Translations under genes and position numbers: made by a program
Notes under the pieces: generated by a model
The model's input: the letters and a program-made list of their open reading frames with translations, nothing else
Told to the model about the DNA's origin: nothing
Database searches by the model: none
Part shown: positions 42,716 through 51,109 of the stretch, piece by piece
Position numbering within the stretch: position 1 is the first letter of the stretch
Layout of the letters: every line of letters starts with the position of its first letter
From: Chitinophaga filiformis
GTDB lineage: Bacteria > Bacteroidota > Bacteroidia > Chitinophagales > Chitinophagaceae
Reading direction: 5' to 3'
DNA length: 64,000 bases
Assembly: GCF_023100805.1 (NCBI RefSeq)
Contig: NZ_CP095855.1
Span: 496,001 to 560,000, forward strand

Positions 42716-43327
42716 TTATAATTGTTCCTTCAGTTCAGTTAGAAAACCCTTTACCTTTAGCAAAGCTTGTACCATTTCGAAACTGCGGGCCGCCAGTTTG
42801 CGATCTTCCTTTAATTTCTGCTTTGCGCCTTCAATGGTGTATTTTCTTTCTCTTAGTAAATGATAGATAAGTTTCAGGTGCTGAATATCCTCCTGGCGGA
42901 ATAGCCGGTCTCCTTTACGGTTCTTTTTAGGTTGTAAAATATCAAACTCATTTTCCCAGTAACGGATCAATGATGTATTTACACGGAACATCGTTGCCAC
43001 TTCACTAATTGAGTAGTATTGCTTATCCAGCGGAATAGCATCGAGGGCTTTCATCAGGTCTGGATCATCCGCAACTTCCTTCAATGATTTTCTGCCACGT
43101 TTTTTTTGTGGCGGCTGTGTGGCCGTAACAGAGGCGCCTGTGCCGATAAAAGGAACGGGAGGGAGATTGTCAGGCGGCATCTGCACCTGTATCTTCACTG
43201 GTATCTCCACCTCCGGCAAGGGTTTGGGAGGAGGTTTCTGAACGGCAACCTGCTCCGGTACCGGTTCAGGTACTGGTGGTTTCGGTTTCGGATCCGGTGC
43301 AGAAAAGAGGTCCAGTTGTTGCATCAT
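42716..43327 (-). CDS. MerR-family transcriptional regulator with proline-rich N-terminus
   Basis: Regulator of 203 residues. The MerR winged-helix domain is at about 100-170: YYSISEVATMFRVNTSLIRYWENEFDILQPKKNRKGDRLFRQED, with a coiled-coil dimerisation helix after it. The first 90 residues are an unusual proline-lysine-rich, low-complexity tail (PKPKPPVPEPVPEQ, KKRGRKS basic patch) before the DNA-binding domain. No effector-binding cysteines. It may regulate envelope genes; its neighbours are an M23 peptidase and a thioredoxin-like protein. Confidence 0.93.
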   Translation of the reverse strand: MMQQLDLFSAPDPKPKPPVPEPVPEQVAVQKPPPKPLPEVEIPVKIQVQMPPDNLPPVPFIGTGASVTATQPPQKKRGRKSLKEVADDPDLMKALDAIPLDKQYYSISEVATMFRVNTSLIRYWENEFDILQPKKNRKGDRLFRQEDIQHLKLIYHLLRERKYTIEGAKQKLKEDRKLAARSFEMVQALLKVKGFLTELKEQL

Positions 43328-43379
43328 GGCACCAAATTACAAAATTCTCCACTGTTATTGCAGGTTCAGCTTTAACAAG

Positions 43380-44351
43380 TTAGTCGAAAGACTGATTGCC
43401 GGAGGCAGCAATTTTCAACATACGGTCAAACTCTTCCGGTGAGAGGTCGTTAAAGAAGAAGTATACAGGATCAACTTTTTCTCCGTTTTTCACTACTTCG
43501 TAGTGGCAGTGAGGCCCGGTAGATTTACCAGTACTACCTACCCAGCCCAGTACTTCACCACGTTTTACAACAGCGCCGGGTTTTACCTTGATGCGCAGCA
43601 TGTGACCATATAATGTCTTATAGCCGTAACCGTGATTGATCAGCACGTGATTGCCGTAGCCGACAGCACTGGAGCTCGCATCTTCCACTACACCGTCGCC
43701 GGTAGCATAGATGGGCGTGCCTGCAGGCGCGGCAAAATCCAGCCCGGAGTGATATTTTACAGTCTTATAGATGGGGTCAATACGGTAACCAAAACCGGAA
43801 GCAATACGTTTCAGATCTTTGTTTGCCACAGGTTGAATGGCCGGAATGGACGCCAGCATTTTCTGTTTATTCTTTACCAGGTCATCGATCTTTTCATAAG
43901 ATTTTGCCTGGATAGTGATGCGGTGTAACAATTCCTGCAGCAGAACGCCGGTACTGGCAATGATCTCGCTGCTGGAAAATGACTGTAACTGGGTCAGCTC
44001 TTCCTCTTTTTCCCTGCTTCCCGCCCGGGTACTGTCAGGAATAGGAGAGGCTTCGAAAATAACACGGTAGATCTCATTATCCCGATGCTCCAGTTCAGCC
44101 AGCTTCGACTTCACCTCATTCATACGGTCTTCCATGGCTTCATAGCGCTCATTCATTACCTCTATTTCCCGGCGCAGTCTTTTTTCTTTAGGGGAATCCA
44201 GTACACGATAGGATACCGACAGGAATATAAACCCTGTTACGATGGCAGCCGAAACAAACCCCAGTATTCTTAGCAGTTTCACCCGCATGGATACTACGAG
44301 CTTTTCATATTTCAGCGTCTGTGTATTGTAAAAGTATTTTACCTTCTTCAT
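43380..44351 (-). CDS. Membrane-anchored M23 (LytM) peptidase
   Basis: Protein of 323 residues. An N-terminal helix at about 30-52 anchors it to the inner membrane; about 60-110 is coiled coil (EIEVMNERYEAMEDRMNEVKSKLAE). The peptidase domain covers about 185-300: HSGLDFAAPAGTP gives H-x-x-x-D, and GPHCHYEV keeps H-x-H, so zinc ligands are intact. It should cut peptidoglycan cross-bridges or activate a partner. The C-terminus after KVDPVYFFF is short. First gene of a three-gene operon with MerR and the cysteine-free thioredoxin-like protein, each 52 or 9 bases apart. Confidence 0.94.
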   Translation of the reverse strand: MKKVKYFYNTQTLKYEKLVVSMRVKLLRILGFVSAAIVTGFIFLSVSYRVLDSPKEKRLRREIEVMNERYEAMEDRMNEVKSKLAELEHRDNEIYRVIFEASPIPDSTRAGSREKEEELTQLQSFSSSEIIASTGVLLQELLHRITIQAKSYEKIDDLVKNKQKMLASIPAIQPVANKDLKRIASGFGYRIDPIYKTVKYHSGLDFAAPAGTPIYATGDGVVEDASSSAVGYGNHVLINHGYGYKTLYGHMLRIKVKPGAVVKRGEVLGWVGSTGKSTGPHCHYEVVKNGEKVDPVYFFFNDLSPEEFDRMLKIAASGNQSFD

Positions 44352-44458
44352 GTACCGGCCTTAAGCATTTAAGCAGAACCTACATCCCGATGGAAGTCCT
44401 TTATGTTACTTTTAATAGGGTTATACAGATATGGATGAGAGGTGTATAGATTTTTCAA

Positions 44459-44499
44459 TATTTTTGCACTCCTTCCGCCAAGGCGGCAGGGTGTGCAAA
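44459..44499 (+). promoter_or_regulatory. Promoter-like box overlapped by a hairpin upstream of alaS
   Basis: TATTTTTG (44459-44466), perfect -7 form, overlaps the left arm of an imperfect hairpin: TTTGCAC (44463-44469), CCGCC (44475-44479), AA, GGCGG (44482-44486), GTGCAAA (44493-44499). It lies about 130 bases before alaS. Could be operator DNA or a leader hairpin. Confidence 0.45.
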
Positions 44500-44632
44500 C
44501 CTAAGGGAAATAGAGTAAAAGGGCAATCTTTTGAGTGTCAATTTTCTAAATACCACTAGTTGGCTTAAAATACAAATTAAAGCCATTTAGGTGACACAAA
44601 ATTATAATACATACTAATTATTTCAAATACTT

Positions 44633-47248
44633 ATGACAGCTCCTGAGATTCGTCAGCAATTCCTGGACTTTTTTGTGTCCAAAGGCCACCACATCGTGCC
44701 TTCTGCTCCTATCGTAGTAAAAAACGACCCTACCCTGCTGTTTACCAACGCGGGCATGAACCAGTTTAAAGACTACTTTCTGGGCAACAGGGCGGCGGCC
44801 TGGAAAAGAGTGGTGGATACCCAGAAGTGCCTCCGCGTAAGTGGTAAACATAATGACCTGGAAGAGGTGGGCATCGACACCTATCATCATACCATGTTCG
44901 AAATGCTGGGCAACTGGAGCTTCGGCGATTATTTTAAAAAAGAAGCCATCGACTGGAGCTGGGAACTGCTCACAGAGATCTACAAGATACCAAAAGACCG
45001 CCTCTATGTAACTGTTTTTCAAGGAGATGCTGAAGATGGCCTGGAAAAGGACCAGGAAGCCTACGACTTCTGGAAAAAGCACATTGCAGAAGACCGCATC
45101 CTGATGGGTAATAAGAAAGACAATTTCTGGGAAATGGGAGATACCGGTCCCTGCGGCCCCTGCTCCGAGATCCATGTGGACTGTCGCCCGGACAATGAGA
45201 GAGCCCAGGTAGACGGTAAGACCCTGGTTAACGCCGACGATCCGCAGGTGATCGAGATCTGGAACAACGTATTCATGCAGTTTAACCGCCTGAAAGACAA
45301 ATCTCTTGAACCGCTTCCAGCCAAACACGTGGATACCGGTATGGGCTTTGAACGCCTGGTAAGGGTACTGCAGGGCAAGAACTCCAATTACGATACAGAC
45401 GTATTTTCCGGTACTATTGAATATACAGAGAAGCTGACCGGGCTGAAATATGGCCGTACAGACAGCAAACAGGACGTGGCCTTCCGCGTGATCGCCGACC
45501 ACATCCGCGCTATCTGTTTTGCTATTGCCGATGGTCAGCTGCCTTCCAACACCGGCGCGGGCTATGTGATCCGCCGTATCCTCCGCCGCGGCGTAAGGTA
45601 TTACTTCTCCTTCCTGAACCAGAAGAAACCCCTGCTGCATGAGCTGGTGCCGGTACTGGCGCAGCAGTTTGCCAATGTGTTCCCCGAACTGCAGCAGCAG
45701 GTGGACTTTGTTGCCAAAGTGGTGTTTGAAGAAGAAAATAACTTCCTGCGCACCCTGGATAGCGGTATCCGCAGGATCGAGGACTTTATGGGCAATGCCA
45801 AACAGAAATCTGTTGACGGCAGGACAGCCTTTGAATTGTACGACACTTATGGTTTCCCATATGACCTCACCAGCCTGATAGCCAGTGAAAACAGCTTTAC
45901 CGTTGACGAAGAGGGCTTTAAAGCTGCCATGCAGGAACAGAAAGACCGCTCCCGTGCCGCTACTGAGCTGGATATGGGCGACTGGACCGTACTGGATGAG
46001 AACCCGGTATCTGTTTTTGTCGGTTATGAGCAGTCAGAAGCAGCAACCTCCGTTACCAAATACCGTAAGATCAAGGCAAAAGGTAAGGAACAGTACCAGC
46101 TGGTATTGTCTCAGACCCCTTTCTATGCAGAAAGCGGCGGCCAGGTAGGCGATACCGGCACCCTGACCTTCAATGGTGAATCTATCAACGTGACAGACAC
46201 CAAAAAGGAAAATAACCTGATCGTTCATTTCGTAGATAAATTACCGGCTGATATCAGCACCACTGCCAAAGCGGTGATCAATAAAAAGAACCGTCAATCT
46301 ACCACCCTGAACCACTCTGCCACCCACCTCCTGCATGCGGCGCTGCGCCAGGTGCTCGGTACGCACGTGGCACAGAAAGGTTCCCTGGTAAATCCGGAAT
46401 ACCTGCGCTTCGACTTCTCCCACTTCGCAAAAGTGACTGATGAAGAGCTGGAGAAGATCGAGAACATTGTCAATGAGAAGATCCGTGCCAACATACCGGT
46501 AGTGATTCAGGAACTGCCGAAAGATGAAGCGATGAAACTGGGCGCGATGGCGCTCTTTGGTGAGAAATACGGTGATATCGTACGCGTGGTGATCATGGAT
46601 CCTAGCTACTCTGTAGAGCTTTGCGGCGGTACCCATATCGGCGCTACCGGTGAACTGGGCCTGTTCAAATTCACATCTGAAGGCGCTGTAGCGGCAGGTG
46701 TACGCCGTGTGGAAGCCCTGACCGGCAGCAATGCACTGGCATTTGTAGATGCACAGTTAAGACAGCTGAAAGACATTAAAGCAGCCCTCAAGAATCCAAA
46801 AGATCCTATCGCTGCGGTAGAGAATCTGCTGCAGGATAAAACATCCCTGGAAAAACAGCTGGAAGTGCTGGAACAGGAGAAAGTACGCCAGTTATCTGCC
46901 GGACTGCAGCAACAGGTGGAACAGATCAATGGTATCAACTTCCTGGGTAAGATAGTGGATGTGAACAATGCAGATGCGCTGAAACAACTGTGTTTTGCCC
47001 TGAAGAATGAAATACAGAACCACGTATTCGTCTTTGCTGCGAACATTGGCGGTAAGGCAAATGTGGCGCTCATGATCTCTGACAACCTGGTAACTGAAAA
47101 AGGACTTGAAGCGCCCAAGATCATCAAGGAGAAGATCGCCCCGATCATCAAAGGCGGTGGCGGCGGACAGAAATCGTTCGCAACTGCCGGCGGACAGGAA
47201 GCTGGCCAGCTGGATCAGGTGATCACGCAGGTGAAGGCGATATTGTAA
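44633..47248 (+). CDS. alaS: Alanine--tRNA ligase
   Basis: Class II synthetase of 871 residues that charges tRNA-Ala. Catalytic core: APIVVKNDPTLLFTNAGMNQFKDYFLG near residue 25-52 and GFERLVRVLQGKNSNYDTDVF near 240. The editing domain includes NHSATHLLHAALR, the H-x-x-x-H motif, and CGGTHIGATGELG for the third and fourth metal ligands. The C-terminal C-Ala domain ends in KGGGGGQKSFATAGGQ, as usual. Length is standard. A terminator follows; the upstream gap holds the hairpin/promoter at 44459. Confidence 0.97.
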   Translation: MTAPEIRQQFLDFFVSKGHHIVPSAPIVVKNDPTLLFTNAGMNQFKDYFLGNRAAAWKRVVDTQKCLRVSGKHNDLEEVGIDTYHHTMFEMLGNWSFGDYFKKEAIDWSWELLTEIYKIPKDRLYVTVFQGDAEDGLEKDQEAYDFWKKHIAEDRILMGNKKDNFWEMGDTGPCGPCSEIHVDCRPDNERAQVDGKTLVNADDPQVIEIWNNVFMQFNRLKDKSLEPLPAKHVDTGMGFERLVRVLQGKNSNYDTDVFSGTIEYTEKLTGLKYGRTDSKQDVAFRVIADHIRAICFAIADGQLPSNTGAGYVIRRILRRGVRYYFSFLNQKKPLLHELVPVLAQQFANVFPELQQQVDFVAKVVFEEENNFLRTLDSGIRRIEDFMGNAKQKSVDGRTAFELYDTYGFPYDLTSLIASENSFTVDEEGFKAAMQEQKDRSRAATELDMGDWTVLDENPVSVFVGYEQSEAATSVTKYRKIKAKGKEQYQLVLSQTPFYAESGGQVGDTGTLTFNGESINVTDTKKENNLIVHFVDKLPADISTTAKAVINKKNRQSTTLNHSATHLLHAALRQVLGTHVAQKGSLVNPEYLRFDFSHFAKVTDEELEKIENIVNEKIRANIPVVIQELPKDEAMKLGAMALFGEKYGDIVRVVIMDPSYSVELCGGTHIGATGELGLFKFTSEGAVAAGVRRVEALTGSNALAFVDAQLRQLKDIKAALKNPKDPIAAVENLLQDKTSLEKQLEVLEQEKVRQLSAGLQQQVEQINGINFLGKIVDVNNADALKQLCFALKNEIQNHVFVFAANIGGKANVALMISDNLVTEKGLEAPKIIKEKIAPIIKGGGGGQKSFATAGGQEAGQLDQVITQVKAIL

Positions 47249-47265
47249 GAGAAAATTTGCGATAT

Positions 47266-47302
47266 AAGAAGGGCCTGTACTATGATACAGGCCCTTCTTA
47301 TT
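47266..47302. terminator. Terminator after alaS
   Basis: AAGAAGGGCCTGTA, six-base loop, TACAGGCCCTTCTT: 14-bp perfect stem. Functions for alaS and possibly the convergent gene. Confidence 0.88.
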
Positions 47303-47394
47303 TGTATACCTGATGGTTTCAGGTAATCCTTTAGGCACTTATAAAAACATACATTCTGGGGCAACATCCTCCTTTTACATCACATTCCATCGCA

Positions 47395-48075
47395 TTATTT
47401 CTTTTCATCACCGGCCGGAGGTGGTGGTGTTATTCGAAGAGGTCCGGAACGGACAGCCTCGGCAAATTTCATCTGATATTGCTGCTCTATTTTTTTGCGT
47501 CCACGCTTTGTTTTAGGCAAAGTTGGGCCAACAAACCCCATGACACCTGCTTCCTCATACTCTTCACTGTTAATATCGAAAGTTGATCCGCCCGTCATTC
47601 TATCCAGATTAAATCCTCTGGCAGAATCCGAAAACAAGCCCGGTTTTTCCACCGGTGAAATAGTTGTATCTCTGCCATTCCTTGTATCGGGCATAGGCAC
47701 CGCCGGCGTGCTGGTAGTATCTCTTTGCGTTATCTGCCGGATATCATCTGTCGGACGATGACTGGCAACAGCATTTGATGCAATACCTGCTACAAGCGCT
47801 GTACTCACCAGTAATGCAGGCACCAGGGCATTTGCCCTTTCTTTTTCCAGGGCCAACAGGTCCCTGTTAAGCTGACTTTCGCCGAACCGCCCACATACAG
47901 GCTCGCTGCTATCCAGCATGATCCTTACGACTTCATGATCCGCCAGTTTTGTAAAGTCGATTACTTTCTTCGTACAATGTCCGCAATATCTCCCATTATC
48001 CACAGGGGTCATATCATCCCATGATTGAGTACAAGGCATGGGGATATCTATTGTAAACGGATTCTTTCTTTTCAT
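47395..48075 (-). CDS. Membrane protein with N-terminal cysteine motif, unknown role
   Basis: Protein of 226 residues. The first 70 residues have a compact motif with C15-x-x-S-W, GRYCGHCTKKVIDFT (CxxC) and VCGRFG, which resembles a small zinc- or iron-binding knot seen in front of TonB-like and other Bacteroidota membrane proteins. One hydrophobic segment lies at about 84-103 (VPALLVSTALVAGIASNAVA), then about 120 residues of extracytoplasmic disordered, Pro/Thr-rich sequence ending PPPPAGDEKK. The gene is convergent with alaS. Metal binding is inference from the cysteines. Confidence 0.8.
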   Translation of the reverse strand: MKRKNPFTIDIPMPCTQSWDDMTPVDNGRYCGHCTKKVIDFTKLADHEVVRIMLDSSEPVCGRFGESQLNRDLLALEKERANALVPALLVSTALVAGIASNAVASHRPTDDIRQITQRDTTSTPAVPMPDTRNGRDTTISPVEKPGLFSDSARGFNLDRMTGGSTFDINSEEYEEAGVMGFVGPTLPKTKRGRKKIEQQYQMKFAEAVRSGPLRITPPPPAGDEKK

Positions 48076-48152
48076 AGATCAGATGATGATTGGGACTTCA
48101 TCAAAAATAATTTTATTATGTATCAATACTTCCCCGCTTCATCTATTTTAAC

Positions 48153-48183
48153 TTTTCGTTTATTATAACCCCTCCTAAATTTG
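48153..48183 (+). promoter_or_regulatory. Promoter of the double-PDZ gene
   Basis: TTTT (48153-48156, consensus TTTG), exact 19-base spacer, TAAATTTG (48176-48183). Start predicted near 48187. Confidence 0.5.
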
Positions 48184-48211
48184 CCTTGTTAACTACAATT
48201 CATTATATAAA

Positions 48212-48218
48212 AAGGAGG
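48212..48218 (+). promoter_or_regulatory. Strong Shine-Dalgarno sequence (decides start)
   Basis: AAGGAGG six bases before ATG 48225, near-perfect complement of the 16S 3' end. Rare at other starts in this window, and the reason for choosing 48225 over the in-frame codon at 48186. Confidence 0.75.
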
Positions 48219-48224
48219 ATAATT

Positions 48225-49259
48225 ATGAGCAAGCTATTGCAGACCCTCACACTGGCAAGCATTACCTGCTTTGCTTTCAGCTCTGCCACCATCGCTCAGG
48301 ACAAACAGGAAAAAAAGAGCGATAAACTGGGAGAGTACGATGAGATCGTTATCAAACGCAACAGTAACAAGGACGGGAAAGTGACCATTGAGATCAAGGA
48401 TGGCAATGTACTGGTAGACGGGGAGAAAATGGATGCTTATAAGGATGGAGATATCTCTGTTTACAGACGCCGCATCAGGCCTGTAGATGGTAACAACTTC
48501 AATTTTGCTCCCCGTGGAGGTATACAGTTCTTCAACGACGATGATAATGACGATTCCGCCGGAGCTATGAATATCAAGCCAGGCAAGGCCGTACTGGGTG
48601 TATTTACCGAAAAGAAAGAAGCTGCAGGCGCCACCGTACGTGAAGTAGCCAAAGAAAGCCCTGCTGAAAAGGCAGGTATCAAGGCCGGCGATGTGATCAC
48701 CCGTGTAGATGCGGACAAGATCAGCGAGCCACAAGACCTGTTTGAAAAGATCGGTGCACACGATCCGGGCGACAAAGTTACCATCACTTACCTGCGCGAC
48801 AAAAAGGAGAATACGGCTACAGTGACCCTGGATGAAAGAAAAGATGCCGGCACACTGGAACTCTTCCCTCGTGGCGGAGCCCAGGGTTTCCATCGCGCTC
48901 CCCGTGGAGAATTCAACTTCGGAGATAATTTCCCGGGATTTGGCGGTCCTAACCGCTTCCGCGATTATGATAATAATAATGACGCCAAACTGGGATTGTC
49001 CGTCCAGGATACTGAGGATGGCAATGGTGCAGAGGTATTGAGCGTAACGCCTGGTTCTGCCGCTGAAAAAGCCGGATTTAAAGCGAAGGATATTATTACG
49101 CAGCTGGCTGGTGACGATGTTAATTCTACGCGTGACGTAGCTAATGCCTATCGTTCAAACAAAGATAAAAGCACTATTACTGCCCAGGTGAAGAGAGCTG
49201 GTCAGCAGAAGACATTGGAAATCAAAGTACCTAAGAAATTACACAAGGCCGATCTGTAA
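48225..49259 (+). CDS. Secreted protein with two PDZ domains
   Basis: Protein of 344 residues. Signal peptide about 1-24 (ATIAQ). PDZ1 at about 122-205 (KAVLGVFTEKKEAAGATVREVAKESPAEKAGIKAGDVITRV) and PDZ2 at about 255-337 (KLGLSVQDTE, PGSAAEKAGFKAKDIITQL). Between them is a glycine/asparagine-rich linker. No protease domain is attached, unlike HtrA/DegP family members, so it may act as a periplasmic scaffold or adaptor. The region about 45-80 (NKDGKVTIEIKDGNVLVDGEK) looks like a beta-strand repeat. Strong SD and promoter suggest high expression. Confidence 0.9.
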   Translation: MSKLLQTLTLASITCFAFSSATIAQDKQEKKSDKLGEYDEIVIKRNSNKDGKVTIEIKDGNVLVDGEKMDAYKDGDISVYRRRIRPVDGNNFNFAPRGGIQFFNDDDNDDSAGAMNIKPGKAVLGVFTEKKEAAGATVREVAKESPAEKAGIKAGDVITRVDADKISEPQDLFEKIGAHDPGDKVTITYLRDKKENTATVTLDERKDAGTLELFPRGGAQGFHRAPRGEFNFGDNFPGFGGPNRFRDYDNNNDAKLGLSVQDTEDGNGAEVLSVTPGSAAEKAGFKAKDIITQLAGDDVNSTRDVANAYRSNKDKSTITAQVKRAGQQKTLEIKVPKKLHKADL

Positions 49260-49278
49260 GCAGATAAGCTGTTCAGTT

Positions 49279-49315
49279 AAAAAAGGATGCCTCTGAAGAA
49301 GGGGCATCCTTTTTT
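49279..49315 (+). terminator. Intrinsic terminator after the double-PDZ gene
   Basis: GGATGCC-TC / GG-GGCATCC stem flanked by A6 and T6 so that the stem can extend, eight-base loop. Confidence 0.9.
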
Positions 49316-49540
49316 ACATGTATCGGAGATCCTATCCAAAGAAGATTAACAGACACGAAAAGGAACTATTCAGTCAGGTAATATATATACATAATGTTAT
49401 TATCTACTATAAAAGACATTTGTGTATAGCACAATACATAATAAAGTATTCATATTATCCTGGCAAAGCTAATACCATAGTGCATTTCCTGAGATAACCC
49501 ATATATAACCCATATTTAAGAGATGTTGGCACCTGGTTAC

Positions 49541-50911
49541 TTATCTCATCAGCCAGCGGACTAATTTCAGCTTATTCCTGAAGGGAGGATACTTCATGGC
49601 TACATCTATCCAGGTGCCGGTTTTCATGATGCTTTTCGGGTGTGTAAACGTCGTAAAACTGTATTTTCCATGATATTGTCCCATCCCGCTATATCCAACA
49701 CCGCCGAAAGGCAGTTCAGGGTTGGTGAAATGTCCGAGTGTATTATTGATGCATCCTCCACCAAAACTAAGCTGTTCAGTAACTGCCTTTTCGGTGCTGC
49801 TTCTTTTGGTGAACAGATAAAGAGATAATGGTTGCGGTTGCTGCCTGACTAACCTGATGGCCTCTTCCAATGTGCTGAACGCCAGTACCGGCAGAACGGG
49901 GCCGAATATTTCTTCCTGCATAACAGGGCTGTTCCAGTCAACTTCTTCCAGCAGCGTGGGCGATATAAACAGCTCATTTTCATCAGTGGCTCCGCCATGC
50001 AGCACCGTACCCTGCTGTAAATAGGTATTCAATACGCCGAACCGCTTTCTATTGATGATCCGGGCATAGTCCGGACTTGCGGCAGGATCTTCTCCGAAAA
50101 ATTGCAGGATCGCCTTCTTCATAGCCGCCACCAGTTCATCCTTCACACTATTGTGTACCAGCACATAATCCGGCGCTATACACGTCTGCCCCGCATTCCA
50201 GAATTTGCCCCATATAATACGCCTGGCAGCCACACGGATGTTCACCCTGTCATCCACAATAACGGGCGATTTCCCTCCCAGTTCCAGGGTAACAGGCATC
50301 AGGTGGGGCGTGGCCAGCTCCAGGACCTTACGGCCAATAGCAGCGCTTCCCGTGAAGAACACATGGTTAAACCGATGCTGCATCAGCTCAGGGATGACTA
50401 CACTGCCATCACCCTCCAAAGCGGTAATATAAGCAGGGTCAAACGTTTCCCTGATAAGGGATGCTATTACTGCGGATGTCCGGGGCGCCAGTTCAGACGG
50501 TTTTACTACTGCGCAGTTGCCACCAGCAATAGCCCCTGCCAGCGGCGCCATGATCAGCTGGAAAGGGTAATTCCAGGGACCTATGATGAGCGTAAGACCT
50601 AAGGGTACGCGATGGATCCTGCTCTTACTGGGATACATGATAAACGGGCTGCTCACGTCCTCCGGTTTCATCCACCGTTTCAGGTTGCTGAGCAAATATG
50701 CTATTTCGACATAAAGGAACCCTATTTCGCTGCTGTAAGCCTCTACGGGATGTTTGTGCAGGTCGGCATGTAAAGCGGCCAGTATATCCTTTTCCCGCTT
50801 TTTAACGGCAGATTTCAGCAGCTTAAGCTGCTGACGGCGGAATTTATAGGGTAGTGTCTTACCCGATGCAAAAAAGGCCTGTTGTATGTTATAAACATCC
50901 TGGGTATTCAT
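49541..50911 (-). CDS. Aldehyde dehydrogenase (class 3-like)
   Basis: NAD(P)-dependent dehydrogenase of 456 residues. Catalytic cysteine in FWNAGQTCIAPDYVL, general base glutamate in VTLELGGKSPVIV, NAD site GPWNYPFQLI and FTGSAAIGRKVLE. The short length and the C-terminal hydrophobic end (FRNKLKLVRWLMR) resemble class 3/fatty aldehyde dehydrogenases that sit on membranes. Oxidises aldehydes, perhaps long-chain. Single gene on the minus strand; no terminator in the 225-base gap before it was found. Confidence 0.93.
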   Translation of the reverse strand: MNTQDVYNIQQAFFASGKTLPYKFRRQQLKLLKSAVKKREKDILAALHADLHKHPVEAYSSEIGFLYVEIAYLLSNLKRWMKPEDVSSPFIMYPSKSRIHRVPLGLTLIIGPWNYPFQLIMAPLAGAIAGGNCAVVKPSELAPRTSAVIASLIRETFDPAYITALEGDGSVVIPELMQHRFNHVFFTGSAAIGRKVLELATPHLMPVTLELGGKSPVIVDDRVNIRVAARRIIWGKFWNAGQTCIAPDYVLVHNSVKDELVAAMKKAILQFFGEDPAASPDYARIINRKRFGVLNTYLQQGTVLHGGATDENELFISPTLLEEVDWNSPVMQEEIFGPVLPVLAFSTLEEAIRLVRQQPQPLSLYLFTKRSSTEKAVTEQLSFGGGCINNTLGHFTNPELPFGGVGYSGMGQYHGKYSFTTFTHPKSIMKTGTWIDVAMKYPPFRNKLKLVRWLMR

Positions 50912-51080
50912 ATTACCCTGAAGGTACTGAAAATGATAAAAGTGGAGATTGTTCGCTTAGTGCTGTAGAGAGGTATAGGAAAACAGAATATAGGTTGAAT
51001 GGTTCTGCACCACAAGAATACTAAAATTTTGTTAAATTCCAATAATATTCCCTGGATTCCCCTTTCTACCCTTCATTACA

Positions 51081-51088
51081 TATATTTG
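51081..51088 (+). promoter_or_regulatory. Candidate -7 box of gatB
   Basis: TATATTTG, perfect TANNTTTG, 21 bases before ATG 51110; no clear -33 element. Confidence 0.4.
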
Positions 51089-51109
51089 CGCTAATAGCAG
51101 AAGATTATC

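Noticed and set aside
44459..44632. T-box riboswitch upstream of alaS
   Set aside because: No recognisable T-box motif or specifier stem; the hairpin overlaps promoter sequence and T-boxes are not usual in Bacteroidota.
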